Assembly: GCA_019155185.1 (NCBI GenBank)
Contig: CM032813.1
Span: 11,620,645-11,684,644, forward strand
Source: Beaufortia kweichowensis
Lineage: Eukaryota; Chordata; Actinopteri; Cypriniformes; Gastromyzontidae
DNA: 64,000 bases
Direction: 5' to 3'
The translations under genes and the position numbers were made by a program. A model generated the notes under the pieces. That model was not told the DNA's origin. It saw nothing but the letters and a program-made list of their open reading frames with translations, and ran no database searches. This document shows, piece by piece, positions 46,587-58,524 of this stretch (within the stretch, counting starts at the first letter, position 1; every line of letters starts with the position of its first letter).

Positions 46587-47919
46587 AGCAATAGTTCTAC
46601 TAACCAAAAATCCTTTGCAACATCACAGAGACAAATGACAAACACATGCCTCAATCTAAAAATACATTCAACTGAGATACAGAAACAGACTATAGCAGAT
46701 AGCAAACCAAACTCTCAGTGGATTCATGCTGGTATTTGAAAGATTAACAGCACGCAAGTTTAGATTATATATAAAATTCAACAAAGGGTCACAGCATGGA
46801 GCTGAGGTTGTTGCTAAAAACCCAGTGAAGTAAAGAGAGATTTGAGAGAGAATGAAAAACAGACAAAAAAGAAAACCAGTGAGGTAGTGAAGTTACCACA
46901 AAGCGTACGTCTGAGCACAAAATCGTGTTCAGACACTTAAAATCCCATTGCTGTGTGAATAACTGATAAAAGGCCTCCGCTAGCAGCTTGGATAATATTT
47001 TGCAAAAGTTTGAAAGGGTTGTGGGGCTCACTAATGAACTTAGTGACATCTCAAGTGAAAAGATGGAGCTTTCACTCTGAGGTCTTCAGCATCTCCACCT
47101 GCTGAGATCTGGGGCTTAATGAGCCATCTGTGCATGCATGCTACCTCCAGATAGCAGAACAATAAAAAGCTTTTAAAAGATAAAAGGATAAAGCTTCTTC
47201 TCTATCTATACTTCATCAACTTCACTTACAACTTCACAAGGGCTTTGTGATGGTGGATGAGGTGATTATAGACCACATACAGCACATGGAGAACTTTTTC
47301 TCATTCATTACTGGCTAACTCTTATTAGTTTCTATTCTGGGAAGCACATATAGGTCTATCTTAGTTTGTGTTTGCGCAACGTAAATGTTTAGGAATAGGT
47401 TTTGTTTGGTGCATAGTCCCTTTGGTGGTGATGTAGCAGCAGTTGGCTGGAGTTGTCTGGACTCTGAATGACATATGGGGTAATGCTTACGGCAGAGGGC
47501 CGATTTCACACCCAACAAATCTGTCAAACCACACAGACAAGCATAACCATTAAATAATAGTGTCTCTAAGAACCTTTCTTACTTACAAAGCCCAGAGAGT
47601 TGGCTTACCATCCACTGCCTATATACATAGATAGCTAACTGCTAACTCCTGGTGAATTAACCAAACTGAAAAGTAATCTGATAACCAATATGCTTTATAT
47701 AGCCAACATCTTTTAGTGAATGTGTCATACAAACAGTGCTGCTTATGTGAAGTCCACAAGAGCATCAACTATCAACTGATGTTCTAAAAGAGTATTACTA
47801 TGCCATTACCATGTTGTTGCCCTGTTGGCTACTTTTTGCTACTGCCCTTGTTTCATAAGCTTACCTCAAATATATATGTCCATTGTGTTTTGGGACAAAA
47901 GCAAAAAATTTCCCAAATG

Positions 47920-47920
<1 letters not shown>

Positions 47921-47952
<32 letters not shown>
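47921..47952. repeat. poly(A) run
   Basis: About 32 uninterrupted A residues. Confidence 0.95.
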
Positions 47953-47957
<5 letters not shown>

Positions 47958-50403
47958 TTCCAGAACATAGTCCAAAACTGAGCTGCCTGACTGCCTTCTG
48001 CCAACATAGGCAGCTGGCTTCTATAGCAGTATGCTAACCGAGAAAGTACCTCAAAAGTGAATGGTTTTGGATGTTCCACATAGCCATCAACCATTTCTAG
48101 AATCAATGGCATAATAAGCACAAACACACAAAGCACACAGTATTGAGTAAAATAGTCAAATTTTATACTAGAGTTAACAAATCGATTTAATTAATAAATG
48201 AATGCATATAATGTTTGCCTCAGAAAATAATAATGTTATTAAAAAGTGTAGCGGTCAGCTAAATTTCTGTATGTACCTCGGTTCTGGGGTCATGGTTCAA
48301 AAATCCATGTTTTTAATAAAAAATTTAATTAAATAAAAATGTTCAATAAAGAAATATTTAATTTACCTTAATTTAGAAGTAACCTACGAAAATTAACCAT
48401 GGTTTTACTAAAATAGAAATGGTGGACATTTGATTTATTATAGTTTCATGGTCACACTATGGCTACTATATGGTAAATTTGTGGTCACCATGATTTTACT
48501 ACAAATACCATAGTAACAGTGGCGGAGCCAGAGGGGTGGCCGATCAGATGTCAGAGGTTTTATTCACTACTGGCAGTTGAAATATAATTTCACCTCTCGA
48601 ATTCACCCATGGCTCAGTTAATTAAGTAATTATTTGGACCTTTAAAGGTGGCATGGTAGTGAAATTGAGAATGAGAGAATATTCTAATTTCAAGATGTAA
48701 GAGTAAGGAAACAGCATATTTCAAGTAAGTTGTAAGGTTTAACATTGGACTTTCCTGAACAACTTTTACTAATGCTTTTTCACTGTGCAAGTTAATGTTG
48801 TGCTCCATTAACAGATAACTATCAAACAAGAGAGGTCAGTTCCCAATTTAGCCCAATTTAATCCCAATTTAATCCCAATTTTTCTATTATACATCAGGGT
48901 GGGAAATTAACAGGGAAAAATTACACAAAGATGACCAAACATGTCCTCTGAATTCAAGATGAAGGGGAAAAGGCCCTTGTATAATAAAAACTAACTACAA
49001 CCATCACAAACGTAGAATGTAGAAAAAAACTAACAATTAAGATAAACCTTTCTCATTCTATTGTAACTTTAGCAATGAAGATAAATCTCTTATGCTATTT
49101 TAAGAGGGGTTTTTTTTACATTTTTGCTGTCACACAATAGCACACAGTCACATTTTTGTTTGTCTGCTACCTACATTCAAATCTGCTCACACTGCATCAA
49201 AGATTTCTTGCAGCAATGAGCATTACAACCAGTCTCACACATGGCCTTGTCACGTGAGACAAATTCGCAGGTTAGAGTTCACTTGTCACATGCATGTGAA
49301 TGGAAGTCAGTGGAATAAAAAAGTCTAACGTGACCGCCGCAGTATTCTAATTAGCACTTTAATCAGCAACCTCAGGATTTATTTATGATCCTTCTATGCC
49401 ACTTTAGCTCCGCCTCTACAAAGTGAAACAATGGTAAATTTTTGAAAGGGATGAATGTTGTTTCAGCAAAGTAGTACTCAGTGCTACTTTGTTTGTTTTA
49501 TCTTGATTTCTTCCAGTCTCTTCTGCTGTTTCAAGAATAGCACAATGGTGACTGCGTCTGTTTTGGGAGGCATGCACGTAATCACCGGACACTTATGGTG
49601 CATTCAAAGCGCAAGTGTAAATAAGCATCTACAATGCTGACATGCCCTCCTTGTCTTCGTTGCTGCTCTAGTTCAGTCTGTGAACCTGAAACTTTCGCAC
49701 ACTGCCGATTTAAAACAAGCAGCAAGCGGCTTTTTGAACTCTTGCATGTCATCTGAATTTGTCAGTCTTTTTTGGGGGTTTGTGCTCTCTTCTGCTTTCT
49801 TTTCTGTTGCACAGTAAGTAAACAGCATGGCATTGCGTGTGACTGACTCGGATATATTCTTTGTCTTCCGCTCCATGACAGTTTGGGACAAATACATGTA
49901 CTGGTACCCCTATTACTTACACTTAGAAAAAGGATTTGTGTCACAAGCCTGTCTATAATGCATTAAAATGCTGGCTCCATATGCCACGTAAAAGAGCTTA
50001 TAAAACTGAACCATGTCAAATGGGACTGATTATGGGATGGGTCAGAATGGTCAATCAGTCATATAGTCATCTAACAACAGTCACTAACACTAACAGATGG
50101 TCAGCACATTAAAATATACCCTTATTCAAAGCATTGAGACTACAGACCTCTAAACACATCCAAGATTACAGTGAACAATAAATTACAAGACAATTACTGT
50201 TAGACTTCAGATCTTCTAATTGTCTGCTGGGAGAAGTTATTATTATTTTACATTTTTGGTTGGTATCAGATTTTTGTGAGGACTAATATATTGATAGATG
50301 GATAGCAGAAACATATTCCTAGGAACGATGTCTGATCTGTCAGGTGGACATGACAATACCACCTTAACTAGACCAACTTGTCAACTGGTCATTCAGACAA
50401 CCT

Positions 50404-50652
50404 ACATTTGTTTTTTCTTCTAATTGATCTTAGTCACAATGTTCTTATAAAGATAGCAACATTCTTTTCAATTGTATGAAGTATCAATATGTTTTATCAA
50501 GGAGGTATTCTCTTTTTATATTGCTTTAGAAAATATGCAAAACTACATATTTACTACAGAATTGGCCAATTCTGTAGTAAATATGTAGTTTTGCATAGTT
50601 TTGCTTTATAAGAACATTGTGACTAAGATCAATTAGAAGAAAAAACAAATGT
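50404..50652. repeat. Nested fold-back: 49-bp arms around a 64-bp perfect palindrome
   Basis: The arms 50404-50452 and 50604-50652 are exact inverted repeats of 49 bp. Between them 50534-50597 is a 64-bp perfect palindrome centred at 50565/50566 (ATTGG/CCAAT). The left spacer is 81 bp and the right one 6 bp. No transposon end or coding sequence was recognised. Confidence 0.95.
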
Positions 50653-52312
50653 GTTGCATAGACAAGGTTGTCTAGCTTTGCAAATTACATCTTTTCAATC
50701 TTGCTCTGAAAATCTAAAAAAAGCTTCTCGAAAACATTAAGACTTCATGTGTAGCCTCCTAAGCATTAATAAAGCAAAAACAAAGGAGGAAAAGAAATCC
50801 ATCTCCACATTTGAGAACAGCCTTGTCTCCACATACAGTTTCAGCAATTTCACACCTCACATTGTTAGTTTTGGCAGCTCTAAAAATGTCAAAACACAAA
50901 TCGGGTAACAACAGCATGTTATAATTGGCATAAGGAGGACCCATCTGCTGCCAAGAAGAGATTCTGTCTTCAACATGTCTGCTGTGGGTACATCGCATGT
51001 GGGGCTCCATCACACACTTACACATTTGTCTCTCAGCATCATAACTGGCTCCCTGCGATCTATGTCCTTATCTTCTAGCTGAGCTTCTTGGCAGAATGCT
51101 CTTCATCCTCACAGCAGGGGAACCTCCTTCATTCCATCCCATAAAACACACAGATGCACAGGCACACAGTAAAGTAGGACTTTGTGAGGTGTGAAGACAG
51201 CAATAGGAGGTGACACCAGCTATAAAACTAGTCCACAAGAAAATGTCTCAGTTGAGTCAAAGCAGTTTCCATACAAGCTAACTCAGAGACAATGTCGCAT
51301 TTGTGGAGAAAAAGACCAGCTGTCTCCAGTTCCCCACAAAGACTGGCCTCCAGTTAGGCAGCAGGAGATTGAGCCAGAGCACAAATCACACAAAGCTCTT
51401 TATTGATCTGCTTTGGGGTCTTTTAATAGCCGGGGAGATTGGAGGTGTTTTGGGGATGGTCTACATTTGTAGTGTCAGTATTTTCTTTACAACCAGCCCT
51501 CGAGCCAGAATCAAGCAGAAGGTCATTTGACTGTGGCTATTGATGACTTCTTTAACATTCAATAAGCATGGTCTGGAGGTGTAATCAATGTCTTGGCTGG
51601 CCTAATCTATATATCATCTTTGAAGCATCAAATCTTATAGCAAGTGTTCTTCTTTAAGCGGAGCAGACTCTGCTTTGACAAATGTTACACCTGGTAATTC
51701 AATGTGCTTAAACATACTGCCAAAGAAAATGAACTGTCATAAAATTTAGTGTCATATTTAAATTAATCTATATTGTAGATTTAAAACTAGTGCCAGTTTA
51801 AAACAAGAGATACAATTATAAAACTGATACTCGTACCTACTCGCATTCTATTGCCCAGTACATGCCACGCAAATTAAAGGGTGAGAAAAATAACAAATAA
51901 AAAAACATGTCTATAAGATAAAGTGGAAAAATATTACAACAATAACATTGCTAATTCTAAATTAAATAAAGTAATTATTATTAAATCTAAAGTATTATAA
52001 ATAAAAATAACAATATGGAAATTGGGTAGAGGGATGTGTGCTGCATTTATTGGTTATAACAAAATGCGTTTTGCAATGGTTAAGTTTCAAAACCAAATTG
52101 TTGTCAATACCATCTGTCAAAGAAACAGAATTACCCCCATTTAGTATTTTGAAAATAGAGATGAAAAGACAGATCGAATAGGAAAAGAACAAGAGGATAG
52201 GCAAAAGTTGTGGTTTTATTAAAACAAAACCTGTCAATACAAATCGCATACAAACACGATATAGCATGTTTAAAAAATTATTTAAGACTGTAGAAAATAG
52301 CAGGTTTCTCAC

Positions 52313-52430
52313 CGTAAATTGAGTCCGTTGAGCAGGAGACGCGGAGTGTAGGAGATGCCGTGCTTTCCTCGCGCTCTGAAAGACTCGTGCGCGCTCCCTG
52401 ATGCGCGCCGCTGTGAGAGCTGGTGTGTGT
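52313..52430 (-). promoter_or_regulatory. draxin: Proposed draxin non-coding exon 1 / promoter region
   Basis: A GC- and CpG-rich stretch stands out from the AT-rich surroundings. On the minus strand it ends AATTTACG followed by GTGAGAAA, a good splice donor. The coding exon at 42734 begins with an acceptor and only 18 bases before its ATG, so an upstream non-coding exon is required. The start of transcription is unknown. A MITE adjoins the upstream side. Confidence 0.5.
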
Positions 52431-52545
52431 CTGAAACCGCTCACTCGTTCACTCCTTCACTATTCCATGTATAGCGAATGACATTTGAGTCCACTATAAG
52501 GTTTGAAGTGAACGAAAATAAGTAAGCGATTTTGGACACTGACGT
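52425..52545. mobile_element. Short MITE next to draxin first exon
   Basis: GTGTCTGAAACCGCTCACTC at one end and AAGCGATTTTGGACAC at the other are imperfect inverted repeats. They are of the same general type as the MITE at 34352-35032. No coding sequence. Confidence 0.55.
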
Positions 52546-53300
52546 AAATACCATACAGTACAGATATTCATCATAAACATAACGTTTACCTTATTACTTT
52601 TAATCTTATCTACATTTATCCCATTAGATAAAAATAAATGTTAGGCTAATAGGGATTTTAATGATATGCTATAGACCTACATTACATTTACAAAGTTTAT
52701 TGTCTTTCTGATGTGGATATTAAAATAAATATTTCGTTTTGGCATTCGCATTTTGATAGAAAATCAGTTAAGTAAGTTAATGGTAACCCCAAGTTAACCA
52801 TAGTAGCCTATATGTAATAAAATATGGCTATACAAATGGTATTGATAGAATCTGACAAAAACAGATTACTACACTTTTACTATAATAAAACCACAGTTCA
52901 TTAAAAATAATCACTCAAGCATAGATTCAAAAACATTCACCTGGTGATATGTCTGGCAATTGCTTGGTATTTTTGTCATAATAAAATTTCAGATTTGACT
53001 GTCTGTGTTTGAGTTTTTCTTGAATTTGTCCACTTTTTTTCGGAGTCAGTCTAAGTTGGCAGTTTAGTTTTTAACTTTCGCCCCATTAGAAGCTGTGCTG
53101 GTGAAATACCAAAGCCCTCATGTGGAGTGTTGCGGTATTATAGCAATGCAATATATGGATCTCTATTTTCAGTTTGTGACTTTGTGAGCATTCTCTGATG
53201 GTCTGTATTGTTATTTCAGCCTGTCCATTAGACTGTACATATCCCGGAACAGATGGTTTGTGCTTGTTATTTCATGTTATGTATAGGAAAGAAGCGCAAA
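52546..53300. other. Unassigned spacer between draxin 5' end and the gypsy element
   Basis: AT-rich DNA with some dispersed-repeat-like phrases (AACCATAGTAGCC near 52795). No gene seen. Confidence 0.5.
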
Positions 53301-53802
53301 TGTTACGGGTACAGGTAAAAGTCAGAGTCAATAGAGTGATTTTAAGTCAGGTTTACTAAAAGGTGCAAAAAACAGAAAGTTCATGCAAAAACTGGGAAAT
53401 AGCAAAATCCAACAATAATATATCCAAACAGGTAAAAAATCCAAACAGGTAAGTATCCAAACAGGTCTCGGATCCAAACAGGTAAGTATCCAAACTGGTA
53501 ACAGATCCGAACAGGTAACAGGTCCAAACGGGTAAAGTTCAAACAACATCACGCATAGATAACAGGGCAAAAACAACACTGGAACAACAATACCGGGCAG
53601 TGAACAAAGACAAACACAAGGTATATATTGAGTCCATAATGAAGTGAGACAAGTGCGGGTGATAAGATGATGGCTGGTGATCTAGAACAGGTGTGGTGTG
53701 CAAGGTATTATGGGATATTGAGTTCAATAGTCCTGTGAAGCGGATCGTGAATATGTGGCGGTGGAATCCGATGTTGAAGAAGGAGGAACTGACTCCGTGA
53801 CA
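53301..53802 (-). repeat. 3' LTR of the gypsy element
   Basis: It starts (minus strand) TGTCACGGAGTCAG and ends CCCGTAACA. It includes several tandem CCAAACAGGTAA-type units. It is 502 bp long. Confidence 0.9.
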
Positions 53803-53809
53803 GTACCCC

Positions 53810-56800
53810 CCCACGGTCCGCTCCTGCGGACCGAACTGGACGTCGACGAGGGCGGCCTCGTGGTCTAGGACGTGGCTGATCGGGATGAGCCAAATGGAGC
53901 TCAGTAAGACTGACTGAAGGGTCCAGCTGCGTTCCTCCGGACCGTAACCTTCCCAATGGACCAAGTACTCGAGACGCCCAGCTCGCCGCCAAGAGCGGAG
54001 GATCTTGCCCACCCGGTAGACGCCATCCGACTCTTCGATCGAAGGCCGCGGCAGAGGAGGAGAGGGGTGGATGGAGGTGATCCCTCAACATCGGATTCTG
54101 TGGAGGGTTAGTGAAAGGTTTAAATAATGAAACGTGAAAGGAGGGGGCCAGACGGTAGGTGCGTGGAAGCCTCAACCTGTAAGTCACTGTGTTGATCTGC
54201 TGGTCGATAGGGAAAGGACCGATAAAACGGGGACTCCCGGGTCAATAGCCAGACCAGTTGCCCTGGCTGGAACTGAGGAGTGTCGGACCGATGCTGATCT
54301 GCTTGATCAGCGGACTGCCGATTGGAGATGGATGTGAGCTGAGTCACAGACCCTCTCGCTGACCCGGAACCAGTGGTCTACAGCTGACACCGATGATGGT
54401 TCTTCCGACCAGGGGAACAAGGGAGGCTGATAGCCGAGCATGCACTGAAACGGAGTGAGGCCAGTGGAGTCTTGCTTCAGGGAGTTCTGTGCATACTCGG
54501 CCCATGGTAGGTATCAGTGCCAGCTGTGCTGATGATCCCCGTAGTAGGACCGCAGATACCTCCCAAGCTCTTGTATCCCTGATCCCAGAACAGAGTGCGC
54601 TGAGTCCATCAGGGAGCATCAGAGATCTTCAGGTACAAACATTCTCCCTTCAGGACCTTCCGGTGGAGCAGGCTGACCACGGAGCCGACTCGTAATCTCC
54701 TCGTCTAATGACCATTCGTTGGGCAAGACAACCAGGGCTGGAGTGAGGATAGTCTCAGGCAGGCTGCTCTCGGCATCCGCGGCATGAAGACGAGAGAGGG
54801 CATCAGCCTTGCTATTTTTGCTTCCTGGATGGAGCGTGACTGAGAAGTTGAAGTGTGTAAAGAAGAGCACCCACCTTGCTTGACGCGGATTCAGCCGTTT
54901 AGTGTCTCTTAAATAGAGCAGGTTCTTGTGATCCGTGAGAACTGTAAATGGATATTTCACTCCCTCCAGCCAGTGCCTCTATTCCTCCAGAGCCAGCTTT
55001 ATGGCCAGCAGTTCCCTGTTCCCCTCATAATTCTGCTCCGCCGGGGACAGCTTCTTAGAGAAAAAGGCACATGGGTGAAGGCGCTGAGGATTCTCCTGCT
55101 GCTGGGAGAGGACAGCTCCGACCCCGGTGGTAGAGGCGTCAACTTCGACCACAAATGGGAGATCTGGTGTGGGGTGACGCAGGATCAGAGCCGTACAGAA
55201 GGCTTCCTTCAGGGTTTGAAACGCTTGTGCGGCTTCTGGGGTCCAGACCAGGTTCTTCGGGTTATTGCAAAGTAATGAGGTGAGGGGTGTGCTGATCGAA
55301 CTGAAGTGCTGAATGAATCGATGGTAGAAATTAGCAAACCCCAGAAACCGCTGAAGTTCCTTGACGGAGGAGGGCTGAGGCCATTCACGGACTGCCTGGA
55401 CCTTGCTTTGTTCCATGTGGATACTGGATGAGTTTATGATGTATCCTAGAAACTGGACCTCCGACAGATGGAACTCACACTTCAGGCTTCAGGAAGAGGT
55501 GATGATCGCGACAGATGGAACTCACACTTCAGGCTTCAGGAAGAGGTGATGATCGCGTAACCTATGAAGAACGGTCCTTACGTGGTCTTGATGTTCTGCG
55601 GGACTCTTTGAGTACACGAGGATGTTGTCGATGTAGATGATTACAAACCTATCCAGCACATCTCGGAAGATCTCATTCATGAAACTCTGGAAAATGGAAG
55701 GGGCGTTTACCAACCCGAAGGGCATAACCTGGTACTCAAAGTGTCCCGCTGGCGTTATGAACGCGGTCTTCCATTCATCCCCCTTCCTGATCTGGATGAG
55801 ATTGTAGGCATTTCGGAGATCCAGCTTCGTGAAAACTGTGGCCCCTCGTAACTGTTCTATGGCTGCAGGGATTAGAGGTAGAGGGTATTGGAACTTAACG
55901 GTGGCTTGGTTGAGTGTGCGATAATCGATACAAGGTCTCAGCCCTCCATCCTTTTTCCCAACAAAGAAAAAGCTGGAAGCAGCAGGAGAAGTGGAAGGTC
56001 TAATAAATCCCTGACTCAGCGCCTCCTGGATGTAGTCACCCATGGCCTTCTGTTCCAGGAGAGACAGTGAGTAGATCCTTCCTTTAGGCAGGGCAGACCC
56101 AGGTAGCAGCTCGATGGTACAGTCCCATGGCCGATGCGGGGGAAGTTGTGACGCCAGCCGTTTGACAGAAGATGTCCTGGAACGCCCCGTATTCTGGTGG
56201 AATGTGCGCGATCGATGGGGAAGCTGCAACCACAGCAGAGAACTTCATGGGGCATCTCTTTCAGATGAACCGGTTCCCTGGACTACCGCGAGCGAAGATG
56301 ATCTCGTAGACATCACCCTCTCAGCCTCCCGTTGGGGCTCATCTCCCCAGCACAGGATCTGCCCGGTCTTCCAGCACACGGTGGGTTGATGCTGCTGTAA
56401 CCAGGGGCGTCCCAGGACGAGGTCGATAGCGGTGCCCTCCAACACCCAGAATGAAAGTTGCTCCTGCCGGGTGGTGCTCCACTGAAGCGTGAGAAGAGGA
56501 GAATAACAGGTGACACATCCCCAACCCAAAGGTTTGCCTAGGATGTTGTGAACAACCAGAGGAGGGTTGATGCGGAGATGTTAAACTTGAAGACGATGCA
56601 ACAGGGACTTGGATATGAAATTTCCAGCTGCGCCAGAGTCGATCAGGGCTTGAACTGAAAGGGAGAAATGAGGAGAGGATATCATGAGAGTGGTCAATGA
56701 CAGTTTGTAATCAGAAGCGGGGGGCTGAATCAGACTCACCATGGGTCGGGGAGGTCTAACAGGACAGCGCGGAAGGAAATGACCAGCTTCTCCACAATAG

Positions 56801-57010
56801 AGACATAACCGCTGTGAGATGCAGTGTTGCCGTTCTTCCCGGGTCAGGTGAGAGGAGTCGATGGGGGAGGATGCAGTGCTTACCGGTTGAGGCGCGCTCA
56901 TATGTAGGGCGCTGAGGTGCTGGGAAAGGGCATGCAGGAACTCCGTGGCGGCTTCAGCAGGTGATGAGGGTTCAGATTCCATGACGAAGAGAGGAAAACG
57001 GACAAGAAGA
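53810..57010 (-). pseudogene. Gypsy gag-pol remnant
   Basis: On the minus strand: the zinc knuckle CLYCGEAGHFLPRC (about 56807-56766) and the protease ALIDSGAAGNFIS (about 56655-56617). Then comes an RT frame (56229-55522) with KKDGGLRPCIDYRTLN, FTKLDLRNAYNLIQI, VMPFGLVNAPSIF and IYIDNILVYS. The catalytic YIDD reads YIDN. A 47-bp tandem duplication (55463-55556) shifts frame before the connection domain (LQRFLGFANFYHRFI). RNase H follows (VVEVDASTTGVGAVL, VLTDHKNLLYL). After GRMFVPEDL at 54619 the integrase core is missing and only the LGRYLRSYYGDHQHSW-type end and the chromodomain remain. Confidence 0.9.
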
Positions 57011-57044
57011 GGGAAATCCTTCTTTGTAGTAGGGCCCGGTATAC

Positions 57045-57419
57045 TGTTACGGGTACAGGTAAAAGTCAATAGAGTGATTTTAAGTCAGGTTTACTAAAAG
57101 GTGCAAAAAACAGAAAGTTCATCCAAAAACTGGGAAATAGCAAAATCCAACAATAATATATCCAAACAGGTAAAAAATCCAAACAGGTCTCAGATCCAAA
57201 CAGGTAAGTATCCAAACAGGTAACAGATTCAAACACGTAAGTATCCAAACAGGTAACAGATCCAAACAGGTAACAGGTCCAAACAGGTAACAGGTCCAAA
57301 CAACATCACGCATAGATAACAGGGCAAAAACAACACTGGAACAGTGCCGGGCAGTGAACAAAGACAAACATGTGGCGGTGGAATCCGATGTTGAAGTAGG
57401 AGGAACTGACTCCGTGACA
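57045..57419 (-). repeat. 5' LTR of the gypsy element, with internal deletion
   Basis: The ends are the same as the other LTR but the length is 375 bp. About 134 bp present in the 3' LTR between GACAAACA and TGTGGCGGTG is absent here. The tandem CCAAACAGGTAA units also differ in number. Confidence 0.9.
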
Positions 57420-58010
57420 GCAACATGAAATACTAGTACGAACAAAAAGATTTTCACCAACAATGTGTTTTATTGGGAGTTTTAAGTTCAGAGGTCCCCG
57501 AAAAGGCCAAAAAACAAACAAAAAGATATTGTTTTAAAACATCTACCTTTCCTAATCAAAAAATAATATTAAATAAAAATATAATTCAATACCCTAACTC
57601 CCTTAAACCAAACCAGAAAACAAAAGGGTTCACAAACCAAAAATGGCATCAGACTCCCTACTATCCCAATGTAGTATTTACAATATTAAACAAAACAGTT
57701 ACAGAGCCAAACAAAAACCAAGGTTAGGTTATGTCTTTGATACAGTACTTGCAACCAAACACAAAGAAACAAACAAAGCAAACAGTACTCACAGTCTCAC
57801 AACTCTCTTAATACAAACTATTACATAAAACTCTTATATAAAACTCTATACAAAAAGAACTGCTCAGATCACAAAATGGCAAACAATTGCAGCAATGTTG
57901 TAACTTTTAAAGTTCAGTAGTCCAATCAGGAGACAGCAACAATCAGCCCCGCAGGAGCCAATCGGGTGACTTTCCGAGAAACACACACACAACCCCAACA
58001 CAGCAGAGAA
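57420..58010. other. Unassigned A-rich stretch
   Basis: A/C-rich DNA between the gypsy element and the DIRS pieces. It could be the minus strand of another retroelement end, but no motif supports this. Confidence 0.4.
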
Positions 58011-58011
58011 A

Positions 58012-58245
58012 ATGTCTCAGGTTACGTATGTATAAAAAGTATGTATATGTATAAAAAGGGAACAAGACGCTGCGTCAGCGTTGCGACGCTATGGGAACGC
58101 CTCTGCGTGATTGCGTCTGAAGCACGTGTGTCAAATCCGCCGAATGGCAAGCACGTTACAGGTGGGGTGATGTCAGGACCAGGAAGTATAAAAGACCCCG
58201 GAATGATATCATTTTAGCTGCATCCAGGGATGACGGGAGTATGGC
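58012..58245 (+). mobile_element. DIRS left-end fragment, plus orientation
   Basis: TCTCAGGTTACGTATGTA is followed by GACGCTATGGGAACGCC, GTCTGAAGCACGTGTGTC and CAGGACCAGGAAGTATAAAA. This is the same left-end sequence as in copies A and B, in the opposite direction to copy C that starts immediately to its right. Confidence 0.75.
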
Positions 58246-58524
58246 AGGCAGACCATTTACCTTTCAGGGAACCAGGGTTGCATATATGTAACCTGAGACG
58301 TTGCGCCAGCGTTGCGACGCTATGGGAACGAGGTTCCAACGCCGTCATAAGAGCAAGTCCCTGGCTAATGTGAGTCCAAGGAGCGCGACTAGGGCACAAG
58401 CACATGGGACCCTGGCGTAAAGGCTAGGTCCAAGTCATAAAATCTAACAAATTTTCAAAGCATCGAGGACCAGCCGGCCGCATTACACACATCCTCAACA
58501 GAAGCCCCTGACCCTAAGGCCTTA

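Larger units (their letters stand above)
42735..52312 (-). other. draxin first intron (inferred)
   Basis: The acceptor CAG at 42737-42735 precedes the first coding exon, and a GTGAG donor at 52312 follows the proposed non-coding exon. Items inside it are listed separately. 42740-44640 and 46590-50400 contain no gene I recognise. 46960-47130 and 50930-51410 look unique and moderately GC-rich. Confidence 0.55.
53301..57419 (-). mobile_element. Ty3/gypsy chromodomain retrotransposon, internally deleted
   Basis: The element is bounded by two LTRs (53301-53802 as 3' LTR, 57045-57419 as 5' LTR), each TG...CA. GCAAA precedes and GCAAC follows, a 4-of-5 target duplication. The interior on the minus strand has gag C-terminus, protease, RT, RNase H, an integrase remnant and a C-terminal chromodomain (GRLEYLVHWEGYGPEERSW near 53960), the order of chromoviruses. 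A purine-rich tract (GTGGGGGGGTAC) abuts the 3' LTR. Total length of 4.1 kb is short because most of gag and the integrase core are gone. Confidence 0.9.

Noticed and set aside
53430..53540. Regular CCAAACAGGTAA units like a repeat-spacer array
   Set aside because: They are tandem units inside a gypsy LTR and occur again in the partner LTR.
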